Source: Enterovibrio norvegicus FF-33
GTDB lineage: Bacteria > Pseudomonadota > Gammaproteobacteria > Enterobacterales > Vibrionaceae
Length of the DNA stretch: 64,000 nt
Assembly (NCBI RefSeq): GCF_000286835.2
Contig: NZ_AJYD02000013.1
Span: forward strand, 468,308 to 532,307
Reading direction: 5' to 3'
Shown here: piece by piece, positions 8,641-17,227 of the stretch
Layout: each line of letters begins with the position of its first letter
Position numbering within the stretch: position 1 is the stretch's first letter
The notes under the pieces: generated by a model
What the model saw: only the letters and a program-made list of their open reading frames with translations
Database searches by the model: none
What the model was told of the DNA's origin: nothing
Program-made: the position numbers and the translations under genes

Positions 8641-8733
8641 TGGTCAAACTCTTACTGCATAGTTGATACCTAAACTATAAGCGGTTGTTAAGAGTAATGT
8701 TTTGCCATTTATCGTTTATAAATCGCCATGCGT

Positions 8734-8775
8734 GGAAAATAATTCTAAAATAAACGGAATTGTAGGAATAATTTC
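8734..8775. promoter_or_regulatory. Candidate DecR operator between the desulfhydrase and decR genes
   Basis: The divergent intergenic region contains repeated GGAA-AATT-type elements: GGAAAATAATTC at 8734-8745 and GGAATTGTAGGAATAATTTC at 8756-8775. Related AT-rich, dyad-containing repeats spaced along a promoter are what Lrp/AsnC octamers bind. Binding by DecR is an inference from position. Confidence 0.35.
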
Positions 8776-8835
8776 TCTCATAGGCTAGTTGGAGGAATGA
8801 TTCATCGTGTTTCGCGCAAAAATGGTAAACCGTTA

Positions 8836-9300
8836 ATGGCTATTTCCTTAGATAATATTGATCGTCAACTCTTGGATTGGTTGCAACGTGATGCGTCGCT
8901 ATCGCTGTCTGATTTGGCCGAGAAGGTCAACCTCACTACTACGCCCTGTTGGAAGCGGTTAAAGCGCCTTGAAGAATGTGGCGTGTTGCGAAAGCGCGTA
9001 GCGCTGTTAGATCCTCAAGCGCTTGGGTTGTCGTTCACGGCATTTGTACACATAAAAACTGCCGATCATTCAGAGAGCTGGTATCGCAAGTTTGTGGATG
9101 CGGTGACGCCATTTCCAGAAGTGATGGAGTGCTACCGCATGGCGGGGGAATACGACTACATGATGAAGGTACAAGTGGCAGACATGGCAGCTTATGATCA
9201 GTTTTACAAAAAGCTGGTGAACAGCTTAGAGGGTCTGACCAATGTGACCTCAACCTTTGCGATGGAACCGCTGAAGTACACCACGGCATTGCCACTTTGA
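8836..9300 (+). CDS. decR: Lrp/AsnC-family regulator DecR (YbaO)
   Basis: DecR senses cysteine and activates cysteine detoxification in E. coli. This 154-residue protein has an Lrp winged helix-turn-helix ([20 protein letters not shown]) and a RAM ligand domain with [16 protein letters not shown]. Both segments match remembered E. coli YbaO closely, and the following mdlAB genes give the same neighbourhood. I prefer ATG 8836 because it aligns with the E. coli protein. An upstream in-frame ATG at 8797 has GGAGG only one base before it and would add 13 residues. Confidence 0.9.
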   Translation: MAISLDNIDRQLLDWLQRDASLSLSDLAEKVNLTTTPCWKRLKRLEECGVLRKRVALLDPQALGLSFTAFVHIKTADHSESWYRKFVDAVTPFPEVMECYRMAGEYDYMMKVQVADMAAYDQFYKKLVNSLEGLTNVTSTFAMEPLKYTTALPL

Positions 9301-9381
9301 TGCTTCATCTTGTTAGATGTTTCACCTGATAAAAATATAAAAAATTATTAGAACTAAAAGTCATCGCGCACAGGAGGATGA

Positions 9382-11127
9382 ATGCGCATTTTCGTCGAGC
9401 TAGGTTGGTATTTTCGACAGGCGTGGAAGCGCTATGTCGGTGCCATTGTCATATTTGTTTTCGTCGCGACGTTTGAACTGATCCCACCAAAAGCGATCGG
9501 TTGGTTGGTGGACGGCGCCATGGCAGGCGACATTACCCGAGAGCATATGCTGATGGCGCTTGGTGCTATCGTGCTGCTTTGGTTTGTTGTCTATGTACTA
9601 CGTATTATCTGGCGAGTCTGGTTATTTGGTGCAGCGGCGGGGCTTGGCACTGTGCTGCGCGATAAGTTATATCGCCATTTCACTACCCATTCGCCTCGCT
9701 TCTTTGAACGCTATCGCACTGGCGATCTCATGGCGCGTTCTACCAATGATGTGAAAGCGGTGGTGATGACCGCAGGTGAAGGTGTTCTCACGTTGGCGGA
9801 CTCGGTGATCACAGGCTTGGCCGTGCTGATCGTGATGACCACGACCATTAGCTGGGAGCTGACTCTTTTGGCGCTTGCGCCTATGCCTGTTATGGCGTTT
9901 ATGGTGAACCGATTTGGCACGCAGTTACATCATCGTTTCTCCGCATCACAAGCCGCGTTTTCTGACCTGTCTGATGAAACCCAATCGTCGCTCAATGGCA
10001 TTCGCATGATCCGCGCGTTTGGCTTGGAATCTCAGCAAATTGCGCGTTTTAACAAGGTCGCCGATGACACGGGCGAGAAAAACATGGCGGTGGCGAAAGT
10101 CGATGCCATGTTCGATCCGGTGATTTTCGTCACCATCGGCACCTCGTTCTTCTGCTCTATCACAGGCGGCGGTTATATGGTCGCCAATGGCACGCTGACG
10201 CTCGGTGAGCTGACGGCATTCACCTTGTATCAAGGCTTGATGATTTGGCCAATGTTGGCGGTTGCGTGGCTATTTAACATCATCGAACGTGGTGCGGCAG
10301 CGTGGAAGCGTATCAAAGAAGTGTTGGATGAAACCTCAGAGCTTCAAGACGGTGAGATGCCGTTACCGGAAAATCCGCAGACGCTTGCCATTACCCTCGA
10401 TCAGTTTACGTGGCGTGGTCATGATATTCCCGCATTGCGCGATATTGCCATCGAGCTTCCGGCGGGAAAAATGCTCGGCATTGCTGGCCCCGTTGGCAGC
10501 GGAAAATCGACCCTGCTTTCCTTGATGCTGCGTTTTGAAGATCCGGTTCAAGGCGCCGTGAAATATGGCGACGTCAGTTTGAAAGAATTTAAGATCGGCG
10601 AGTGGCGCGGCAAATTGGCCGTGGTCACCCAAACGCCATTTTTGTTCTCGCGTTCCATTGCGGAAAACATCGCGCTGGGCAGACCGGACGCGACACACGA
10701 GCAGATACGCGCCGCGGCCAAACTCGCATGTATCGATGACGACATTCTCCAGTTCCGCGAAGGCTATGAAACCCTCGTCGGTGAGAAAGGCATTACGCTA
10801 TCTGGCGGTCAAAAACAGCGCATTTCGATTGCACGTGCTTTGTTACTCGATGCGGAAATTCTGGTATTGGATGATGCCTTGTCAGCCGTTGATGGTCGCA
10901 CTGAGCACCATATTCTGAAAAACCTTCACGACCGCGCACAGCACCAAACCACGGTGGTGATTGCTCACCGACTTTCAGCACTGGAAGCGGCCGATGAGAT
11001 CATCGTGTTGCAAAAAGGGCATATCGAAGAGCGCGGCACACACAATACGCTGGTGGCAGCTAACGGATGGTACGCAGAAATGCAGCATTATCAGCAACTC
11101 GAACAAGCGCTGGAGGAGTCGCTATGA
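9382..11127 (+). CDS. mdlA: ABC multidrug exporter half-subunit MdlA
   Basis: This is a 581-residue fused membrane/ATPase half-transporter that pairs with MdlB in the inner membrane. Six membrane helices occupy roughly residues 15-300. The ATPase has Walker A GPVGSGKST, signature LSGGQKQRISIARAL and Walker B ILVLDDALSAVD. The usual catalytic glutamate after Walker B is aspartate (LDD), as in E. coli MdlA, so this half carries the degenerate ATP site of an asymmetric heterodimer. AGGAGG stands four bases before ATG. The stop overlaps the mdlB start (ATGA). Confidence 0.93.
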   Translation: MRIFVELGWYFRQAWKRYVGAIVIFVFVATFELIPPKAIGWLVDGAMAGDITREHMLMALGAIVLLWFVVYVLRIIWRVWLFGAAAGLGTVLRDKLYRHFTTHSPRFFERYRTGDLMARSTNDVKAVVMTAGEGVLTLADSVITGLAVLIVMTTTISWELTLLALAPMPVMAFMVNRFGTQLHHRFSASQAAFSDLSDETQSSLNGIRMIRAFGLESQQIARFNKVADDTGEKNMAVAKVDAMFDPVIFVTIGTSFFCSITGGGYMVANGTLTLGELTAFTLYQGLMIWPMLAVAWLFNIIERGAAAWKRIKEVLDETSELQDGEMPLPENPQTLAITLDQFTWRGHDIPALRDIAIELPAGKMLGIAGPVGSGKSTLLSLMLRFEDPVQGAVKYGDVSLKEFKIGEWRGKLAVVTQTPFLFSRSIAENIALGRPDATHEQIRAAAKLACIDDDILQFREGYETLVGEKGITLSGGQKQRISIARALLLDAEILVLDDALSAVDGRTEHHILKNLHDRAQHQTTVVIAHRLSALEAADEIIVLQKGHIEERGTHNTLVAANGWYAEMQHYQQLEQALEESL

Positions 11128-12893
11128 GTAAACGTGATGTCTTAGCGCGATTGCTGCGTTACTTGCTGGATGACAAAAAAGGCTTTGCGATTGCCGCCGC
11201 ATTGTTGCTGGTTGCCGCGGTTGCGGATGTCAGTGGCCCTTGGTTGATACGCATTTTCCTTGATGATTATCTGGCGAAATCGTATTTCCCGCCCATGGTG
11301 TTGTGGGGGTTGGCGATCGGGTACATCTCGGCGACCGTGCTTTCTGCTGCGCTGCACTACAGCTATGGCCTGCGCTTTAGTCGCATTGCGATTGGCATCG
11401 TGCAGACCATTCGCAAGAAAGTGTATGCCAGCATTATCAATCAGCCTCTATCGGCGTTTGATTACGTGCCTGCGGGTAAACTTGTCTCTCGGGTGACGAA
11501 CGACACAGAATCACTCAAAGAGTTGTACGTGCAGGTTGTTGCCAGCTTTTTGAACAGTGTGGCGCTTATCACCGCCATGTTGATTGCCATGTACCTGCTT
11601 AGTCCAACGCTGACCCTTGTTGTCGCTATTTTGCTGCCGTCCGTGGTGTTTGTGATGTACTACTACCAGCATCGTTCTACGCCTGCGTATCGAGATTCGC
11701 GCGATCTACTCACCGACATTAACAGCGTGATGAGCGAGTCGATTCAGGGCATGAGCTTGATCCAGTTAATGGGGCAAGAGCAGCGATTCTCGGAGCGTTT
11801 TGCGTCGCTAACCGATCAACACCTGACCACAGAAGTGAAGATCGTCAAAGTGAACGGCATCTTTCTGCGTCCACTGATTGATCTCATGTCCGGTATCGCA
11901 CTGATCTCATTGACCGCGATTTTTGGCTGGCAGGGAAGTGAAGTGATTGGTGTCGGCGTGCTGTATGCCTTTATCAGTTACCTCGGACGCGTGACAGAAC
12001 CCTTGATTGAACTGATGCAGCGTTTGTCGCTGTTGCAGCAAGCGATCATGGCGGGCGAGCGATTGTTTGAATTGATGGACGCTAAACCGAATCAATACGG
12101 CAGCGATGATGCGCCGATTGAAAATGGCGACATCGAGATTTCCAATCTCACTTTTAGCTACGACGGCAAAACGCCGGTGCTGACTGACATCAATGCGTCG
12201 GTCAAAGAAGGTGGGTTCCTCGCGCTAGTCGGACACACGGGCAGCGGAAAGAGCACATTAGCGTCGCTGATGATGGGCTTTTACCCTTTGCAAGCGGGCG
12301 AGTTAAAACTCGGTGGTCGGGCTATTTCATCGCTTACGCAAAACGCGATGCGCACAGGCATTGCCATGGTGCAGCAAGACCCGCATGTGTTGTCAGCCAC
12401 GTTTCGTGAAAACGTCACGCTAGGGCGCAAGATATCTGATGATGATATTTGGCAGGCGCTGGAGCAAGTCGATTTGGCGGATTATGTTCAGCATCTTCCT
12501 ACCAAGCTTGATACGCCGATTGGTACCGGCGATGTCACTTTGTCCGCGGGTCAAAAACAGTTGTTGGCGCTAGCGCGTGTGCTGGTGGAACGTCCACGTA
12601 TTTTGATCTTGGATGAGGCCACAGCGAACATTGATTCGGGGACGGAAGAGCGGGTGCAGCGCGCGTTGTCGTCCCTTCGTCATACCATGACCATTGTTGT
12701 GATTGCCCACCGACTCTCGACCATTGCCGATGCAGATAAGATTCTGGTGCTGCATCGCGGGCATGTCGAAGAGCAGGGTAGCCATCAGCAGTTGCTGGCT
12801 AACAAGGGTCGATATTGGCAGATGTATCAGCTACAACAGACGAAAGCCCATCTGGTGGAACTGGAGCAAATTGCCAGTGGTGAAGCGGAATAA
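11124..12893 (+). CDS. mdlB: ABC multidrug exporter half-subunit MdlB
   Basis: This 589-residue partner of MdlA contains a TMD (residues 20-310) and an NBD. The NBD has Walker A GHTGSGKST, signature LSAGQKQLLALARVL and Walker B ILILDEATANID with the consensus catalytic glutamate. The signature LSAGQ departs from LSGGQ, complementing the degenerate Walker B of MdlA. Start is the ATG at 11124, which shares ATGA with the mdlA stop and follows GGAGG. The E. coli successors glnK-amtB are absent; a small secreted protein and a porin follow instead. Confidence 0.93.
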   Translation: MSKRDVLARLLRYLLDDKKGFAIAAALLLVAAVADVSGPWLIRIFLDDYLAKSYFPPMVLWGLAIGYISATVLSAALHYSYGLRFSRIAIGIVQTIRKKVYASIINQPLSAFDYVPAGKLVSRVTNDTESLKELYVQVVASFLNSVALITAMLIAMYLLSPTLTLVVAILLPSVVFVMYYYQHRSTPAYRDSRDLLTDINSVMSESIQGMSLIQLMGQEQRFSERFASLTDQHLTTEVKIVKVNGIFLRPLIDLMSGIALISLTAIFGWQGSEVIGVGVLYAFISYLGRVTEPLIELMQRLSLLQQAIMAGERLFELMDAKPNQYGSDDAPIENGDIEISNLTFSYDGKTPVLTDINASVKEGGFLALVGHTGSGKSTLASLMMGFYPLQAGELKLGGRAISSLTQNAMRTGIAMVQQDPHVLSATFRENVTLGRKISDDDIWQALEQVDLADYVQHLPTKLDTPIGTGDVTLSAGQKQLLALARVLVERPRILILDEATANIDSGTEERVQRALSSLRHTMTIVVIAHRLSTIADADKILVLHRGHVEEQGSHQQLLANKGRYWQMYQLQQTKAHLVELEQIASGEAE

Positions 12894-12927
12894 CGCGATT
12901 TTCACTGGTCATAAAAGATAAGCTTAA

Positions 12928-13005
12928 AAGTGGCACACCGTTAGCGTGTACAGAGAACTATACCGTATGTGATCGGTTATAAACCTCGTTATCGGAGTGC
13001 CACTT
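12928..13005 (+). promoter_or_regulatory. Inverted repeat that could mask a ribosome binding site
   Basis: AAGTGGCAC (12928-12936) and its exact complement GTGCCACTT (12997-13005) are 60 nt apart. The right arm lies between the GGAG Shine-Dalgarno sequence (12994-12997) and the ATG at 13006. If both arms are in one transcript they would pair and hide the initiation site. A protein-binding dyad or chance is also possible. Confidence 0.35.
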
Positions 13006-13314
13006 ATGAACACAAAACTTGCCTTGTTGTTGATGGCGCTGCCACTGGTTGTTTTTTCGTCAGCAGATGCGGCAGAAAATTTAGATGAAATGAACACCCC
13101 AGACGCTATTCCCCCCATGAGTCTTCAACCTGACCCCATGCCACAACCTGCGTTAGAGCCTGGTCATTCTCAACTGCCACAGGCTGTCACGGATTATCAA
13201 CTTCAGCAAGACGAGCAACAGCCGTACCTGCATGAGCAAGAACTCAACAACTTGAAAAACCGAGATGGCAGTGAGATGTCGGACTATCAAAAAGAAAACC
13301 TGTCACTTGAATAG
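13006..13314 (+). CDS. Small secreted protein of unknown function
   Basis: This 102-residue protein has a clear Sec signal peptide (MNTKLALLLMALPLVVFSSADA) and a short mature part rich in Pro, Gln and acidic residues (PDAIPPMSLQPDPMPQPALE). There is no cysteine in the mature part and no family I recognise. ATG 13006 with GGAG 8 bases upstream is preferred over the in-frame GTG at 12997. It occupies the place of glnK-amtB in the E. coli arrangement. Confidence 0.7.
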   Translation: MNTKLALLLMALPLVVFSSADAAENLDEMNTPDAIPPMSLQPDPMPQPALEPGHSQLPQAVTDYQLQQDEQQPYLHEQELNNLKNRDGSEMSDYQKENLSLE

Positions 13315-13345
13315 CACGACACGCGAATAACAGACTCTTCAACTT

Positions 13346-13383
13346 GGGGCTTTGGCGGTACACCGTCAGCCCCTTGGCTTTTT
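13346..13383 (+). terminator. Probable terminator after the small secreted protein gene
   Basis: GGGGCT..CGGT-ACA-CCGT..AGCCCC (13346-13373) forms a two-part stem with a small internal bulge. It is followed by TTGGCTTTTTC. The T run begins several bases after the stem, so efficiency is uncertain. Confidence 0.5.
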
Positions 13384-13458
13384 CTCGGCTCTCGTTGTTA
13401 ATCTCTTTCTTTCCCCTTATTTCTCCTCTTCTCCTCTTATTTCTCTTTTTTTCGTCCA
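13384..13458 (+). repeat. Polypyrimidine tract
   Basis: About 75 nt are almost pure T and C, with repeated TTATTTCTC and CTCCTCTT elements. A similar tract occurs at 24462-24522. No coding or RNA function is evident. Confidence 0.5.
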
Positions 13459-13542
13459 ACACCACTGAAATTTATCAATACGTTGCGCCATTTTGCGAGC
13501 CATGTTTGTGGTCATCAAACTGCAATATGACTCGCCATGAAA

Positions 13543-13584
13543 TGTCACCGTTTAGTCACCCAAGCTTCATTTTCAACGTCTAAT
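13543..13584 (+). promoter_or_regulatory. Putative Pho box and -10 of the porin promoter
   Basis: TGTCACC (13543-13549) and AGTCACC (13554-13560) repeat with an 11-bp period, as PhoB half-sites do (consensus CTGTCAT). A weak third element CTTCATT lies at 13565, again 11 bp on. TCTAAT at 13579-13584 could be the -10. Vibrio and enteric porin genes of this kind are often phosphate-starvation induced. The match is partial. Confidence 0.4.
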
Positions 13585-13641
13585 TTGGCCTTCTCGAAAA
13601 TGAGACGGCAGAAAGCCCAATATTTAAAAGGACGTTAGAAA

Positions 13642-14565
13642 ATGAAAAAGGCAGCACTCGCTTCAGCAATTCTTTGTGCGTTGGTATCAGCCCCTTCAAT
13701 GGCTGCAACGGTATACGATGCAGACGGTACAACGCTCAAAGTAGGCGGTCGTGCGGAAGCGCGTTTCAACATTTCTGATAACAACGAAAGCACTGAAAAT
13801 AGCTCGTTCAAAGACAAATCTCGTGCTCGTGTAAACCTGAAAGGTAAAACTGAAATTTCAGATGAGCTGTATGGTTTTGGTAAGTACGAAGCAGAATTTT
13901 CAGATGCTGACAGCCTGAAAAACCGTTACTTCTTTGCAGGTTTAGGCTTCTCAGCAGGCGAGCTTTCTTACGGCAAGCAAGATTCTGCGCAAGTGCAACT
14001 AACGGATATCACTGATGTCATGGCAACGTTTGGTGCTGACGCAGCAGATGTGGTTTCAGGCAACAAAGATAAGCGCGAAAACAATTTCTTATACGCTGGT
14101 GAGTTTGACGGCTTGAGCATTCAAGCGAACTACATCGCAGCAGATGAGAAAGATGCGGACAGTGTGGGCATTTCAGCGCTTTACAGCATCGGTGCATTCG
14201 CCGTTGGTGCGGGTTATGTCTCTCAAGATGCGGGGACTGACAGCGACGACCAAATCAACCTTGCTGCACAGTTCAAGCAAGATGCGATTACCTTGGGCGC
14301 ACTTTACACCATGGCGTCTAAAAGCAACGTAGATTACACAGGCTACGAACTGTCAGCGCAATATAAAGCGACCAAGCAACTTGCTGTCGTGGGTGTATAT
14401 AACTTTGGTGAGTTTGATAACACGACCACAGAAGAAGCCAACAACATTGCAGTTGAAGCGGTGTACAAATTCAACGGTCATTTGCGCACTTACGCGGGTT
14501 ACAAGTTTGAAGGCATCTCTGGCAAAGACGACCAACTGCAAGCCGGTATTCGTTACGATTTCTAA
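13642..14565 (+). CDS. OmpU-type general porin
   Basis: This 307-residue outer-membrane porin has a signal peptide cut after MKKAALASAILCALVSAPSMA, alternating beta-strands and the C-terminal phenylalanine (AGIRYDF) needed for barrel assembly. LKVGGRAEARFNISD, NRYFFAGLGF, ITDVMATFG and DYTGYELSAQYK match Vibrio OmpU-family segments. It would form a trimeric diffusion channel. The sequence cannot separate OmpU, OmpL or a phosphate-inducible paralogue. A good AAGGACG ribosome site precedes ATG, and a strong terminator follows about 100 bp after the stop. Confidence 0.88.
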   Translation: MKKAALASAILCALVSAPSMAATVYDADGTTLKVGGRAEARFNISDNNESTENSSFKDKSRARVNLKGKTEISDELYGFGKYEAEFSDADSLKNRYFFAGLGFSAGELSYGKQDSAQVQLTDITDVMATFGADAADVVSGNKDKRENNFLYAGEFDGLSIQANYIAADEKDADSVGISALYSIGAFAVGAGYVSQDAGTDSDDQINLAAQFKQDAITLGALYTMASKSNVDYTGYELSAQYKATKQLAVVGVYNFGEFDNTTTEEANNIAVEAVYKFNGHLRTYAGYKFEGISGKDDQLQAGIRYDF

Positions 14566-14664
14566 TCGTCCCGTTTGCTAAGCGCAATCTTCTCTTGAGA
14601 GTTGCGTCTTCTTAGGCGCTATTTCTTCCAAAGAACTGCCCTACAACTGCCCTAGAAAAATAGC

Positions 14665-14692
14665 AAAGGCCAGCATCACTGCTGGCCTTTTT
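14665..14692 (+). terminator. Terminator between the porin and tesB
   Basis: An 11-bp perfect stem AAAGGCCAGCA / TGCTGGCCTTT with a 4-nt loop leads into TTTTT on the plus strand. The same hairpin could also stop tesB transcription from the other side. Confidence 0.9.
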
Positions 14693-14719
14693 CTGTGCGT
14701 TTATCGTGCTTAACGGAAC

Positions 14720-15583
14720 TTAGTTTTTGCGCTTACGCAGCAAACCTTCTTGTACCGCTGATGCCACTAACTCGCCTTTCTGGTTGTAGATACTGCCACG
14801 AACCAGGGCACGTGAACCACTGGCAGAAGGGCTGTCGATAGCAAACAGTAGCCATTCATCCATACGGAATTCGCGGTGAAACCACATGGCATGATCAATC
14901 GTCGCCACTTTCATGCCCGGTGTCATCAGTGTGACGCCATGCGGTTGCATGGCAGTGACTAAGAAACCCCAATCAGAGGCGTAGCCGAGCAGATATTGGT
15001 GAATGCGCAAATCGTCCACCATTTTGCCGTTCGCGCGGATCCACAAATACTGCTTCGCTTCCTGCTTTTCCGGCGCTAGCGGATTAACCACTACCACAGG
15101 ACGAACTTCAATTGGACGGTCACCACCGAAGGTATCACTGATGTGCTTGGGTAAATGCTGTGCAATAGAAGCAACAAGCTCTTTTTCCGACATCAAACCT
15201 TCAGGGCCAGCGACATTCGGCATGGTGAACTGATGCTCAAGGCCGGGCTCATGCAAATGATAAGACGCCGTAAGATAGAAAATCGGCTTGCCTTTTTGTA
15301 CTGCCTTTACGCGACGTGTCGAAAAGCTTTGTCCGTCTCTGAGATTTTCGACGTCATAAATAATCGGCTTTTCTGGGTCACCAGGGCGCAAGAAATAGCT
15401 ATGGAACGAATGCACGAAACGGTCACTGGCGACAGTGCCTTTTGCAGCGGAGAGCGCTTGTCCTATCACTTGGCCGCCGTAAACTTGCGGCAAGCCCAAG
15501 TCTTCGCTTTGCCCTCGATATAAGCCTTCATCAAGCTGTTCAAGGTTCAGAAGTGATAAAAGTGCGTCAAGTTGTGTGCTCAT
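14720..15583 (-). CDS. tesB: Acyl-CoA thioesterase II
   Basis: TesB hydrolyses medium- and long-chain acyl-CoA to fatty acid and CoA. The 287-residue product matches the E. coli length (286). It has the double hot-dog layout with [14 protein letters not shown] and [15 protein letters not shown] in the first half, and [18 protein letters not shown] and [12 protein letters not shown] in the second. ATG 15583 follows AGGAG at a proper distance; the longer ORF upstream is not needed. Divergent ybaY follows as in E. coli. Confidence 0.96.
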   Translation of the reverse strand: MSTQLDALLSLLNLEQLDEGLYRGQSEDLGLPQVYGGQVIGQALSAAKGTVASDRFVHSFHSYFLRPGDPEKPIIYDVENLRDGQSFSTRRVKAVQKGKPIFYLTASYHLHEPGLEHQFTMPNVAGPEGLMSEKELVASIAQHLPKHISDTFGGDRPIEVRPVVVVNPLAPEKQEAKQYLWIRANGKMVDDLRIHQYLLGYASDWGFLVTAMQPHGVTLMTPGMKVATIDHAMWFHREFRMDEWLLFAIDSPSASGSRALVRGSIYNQKGELVASAVQEGLLRKRKN

Positions 15584-15817
15584 AGTGCTCCTAGCCAAAC
15601 ATAACGGAATGATTTCAAATGCGTTGACAGAAAACTGACAAAATTCTCTCAATCCCCGTATATTACCGAACTTTTTATGGGTTTATGCTTCTAATCAATA
15701 GCAAAATAATATTTCAGATTGTGATCTTAAATCCACAATTGTAGGGGGGGATACGCCCCTGCAGTGTTAAACTCTTGTTATTGTTATCAATAATATGGTC
15801 GCCTTGGAGTACAAGTA

Positions 15818-16237
15818 ATGAAAAAAGCGTTTTATGGTTTCTTCTTGGCGCTGGTCGCTGTGGTTTTTACCGCGTGCAGTGGCTTCACAAAGGAACCCGT
15901 CATGGCGACAGTCAACGGTGATGTTTATTACTTACAGCGCATTGCACTTCCTGATAACGCCAAGCTAACCGTGACACTTGCGGATGTGTCTCTCGCAGAT
16001 GCACCGATGGAAGTGATTAGCAGCCAATCTTACATGACGGAAGGCCAACAAGTTCCTTTGCCATTTAGCTTAAGCTATTCGCCATCAGAAATTAAACCGG
16101 GTCATACCTACACAGTGAGCGCGCGCATCGAATTTGATGGGCAATTGCTGTTTATCAGCGACACGGCCAACCCCGTGATCAATGACCCCGCGAAAACGCA
16201 GAACATCAGCATTCAGGTTGTTAGCGCAGCTCGATAG
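15818..16237 (+). CDS. ybaY: YbaY family lipoprotein
   Basis: This 139-residue lipoprotein has a lipobox FTACSG (acylated Cys20). The mature part matches the YbaY/YscW pilotin-like fold: VYYLQRIALPDNAKLTVTLADVSLADAP and HTYTVSARIEFDGQLLFISD. The beta-sandwich is thought to sit in the periplasm. Its place divergent from tesB equals the E. coli order. Function in this family is not settled. A perfect terminator lies about 50 bp downstream. Confidence 0.9.
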   Translation: MKKAFYGFFLALVAVVFTACSGFTKEPVMATVNGDVYYLQRIALPDNAKLTVTLADVSLADAPMEVISSQSYMTEGQQVPLPFSLSYSPSEIKPGHTYTVSARIEFDGQLLFISDTANPVINDPAKTQNISIQVVSAAR

Positions 16238-16286
16238 CCTCTACAAAAAAGCGTTGCTCAATGACGACGCAATCAGAATAACAGAG

Positions 16287-16308
16287 GGGAGCTAAGCTCC
16301 CTTTTTTT
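16287..16308 (+). terminator. Terminator of ybaY
   Basis: GGGAG-CTAAG-CTCCC with a run of seven T residues. Confidence 0.88.
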
Positions 16309-16342
16309 GATCGGTTGATGCATGTTTTGTCTTTAATTGCTT

Positions 16343-16391
16343 AAGGCTTAAGGCTTAAGGCTCAAGGCTCAAGGCTCAAGGCTTAAGGCTC
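16343..16391 (-). repeat. Heptanucleotide tandem repeat (AAGGCTY x 7) across a stop codon
   Basis: Seven head-to-tail copies of AAGGCTT or AAGGCTC run from 16343 to 16391. The stop codon (16383-16385) and last codons of the DUF1223 gene fall inside the array, so its C-terminus Leu-Glu-Pro is repeat-encoded. Because 7 is not a multiple of 3, gain or loss of a unit on the coding side would alter the C-terminus. Confidence 0.9.
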
Positions 16392-17093
16392 AAGCCAGCC
16401 TGCAACGGTTTGGATGGGATCGCCCCCGCCTTGCGGCGTTAGCCATACCGCGATCGCAGACGGTGTTTCGATGGTGTCTTCATCCAATACAAACTGCCAA
16501 TGACGCTGACCCGCTTTGGCGTCAAAATCCACCACCACAAATTCGTGCTCAAGGGTTTTACCTCGATTTTCGCCCCGTTTCACTTCCGTGGTTAATCCCA
16601 TCGCCAACAGTGCAAAATTCGCGTTTAGCCGCTCATTGCCTGCATAGTCAACCCGCAATGTATTGCCGTTCACCGAGGCTTTTAGCACCGATGCGGCAGG
16701 GCCATTGGCATAAGGCACTGACTGACGGGCGAAAAAGCCGCGCCATTCTTGATCGTTAATAAACCAGCCGGGGGTATAAACGCCGCTGGCACTACTTTGC
16801 GACACTTTCTGGCGCTGACGCTGACTAAAATCAGGTTTGGAAAAGCGATCCGGCCAGCCGATGTCATTCCAGTAATCAACATGAAACGCCATGGGGATCA
16901 CCTGTGTCCACAATCCATCGCTTTCTTTTAATTGATTGAGAGCCGCTTCTGCAGAAGGGCAACTGCTGCATCCTTCTGAGGTGAAAAGCTCCACCACAGT
17001 GGCAGGTGAGCCGCTGTTCTCAAAGCTTTGGGCAAGCGCAGGCAATGCTGTGCCCATGGAGACGGATAAGAGCAATAAGAGCGCGATTCGCAT
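16383..17093 (-). CDS. Secreted DUF1223 thioredoxin-like protein
   Basis: This 236-residue exported protein has a signal peptide (MRIALLLLLSVSMGTALPALA). The mature start VVELFTSEGCSSCPSAEAAL is the DUF1223 hallmark, with a CxxC pair in a thioredoxin-like setting. Conserved FHVDYWNDIGWPD and YTPGWFIND follow. Function is unknown; a periplasmic redox role is inferred. ATG 17093 follows AGGA at 7 nt. The C-terminus lies in a 7-bp tandem repeat. Confidence 0.85.
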   Translation of the reverse strand: MRIALLLLLSVSMGTALPALAQSFENSGSPATVVELFTSEGCSSCPSAEAALNQLKESDGLWTQVIPMAFHVDYWNDIGWPDRFSKPDFSQRQRQKVSQSSASGVYTPGWFINDQEWRGFFARQSVPYANGPAASVLKASVNGNTLRVDYAGNERLNANFALLAMGLTTEVKRGENRGKTLEHEFVVVDFDAKAGQRHWQFVLDEDTIETPSAIAVWLTPQGGGDPIQTVAGWLEP

Positions 17094-17227
17094 AACAGCA
17101 TCCTGCATCTTGAGGTTACTCGGCGTGAGTGGGGGGTATATTCAAAGACCTTACTCACGTCTTTTTGCTTTCATCAAGACGTGAAAGATTGGCCGAACAA
17201 AGCACACGCGCGCAGAGAGGGTATGCC

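Larger units (their letters stand above)
13315..13641. other. 327-bp gap before the porin gene
   Basis: This stretch has three parts: a likely terminator (13346-13383), a polypyrimidine tract (13384-13458) and the porin control region with a putative Pho box (13543-13560). I see no credible gene in it. Confidence 0.6.

Noticed and set aside
16343-16391. CRISPR array
   Set aside because: Units are 7 bp and directly adjacent, without spacers.
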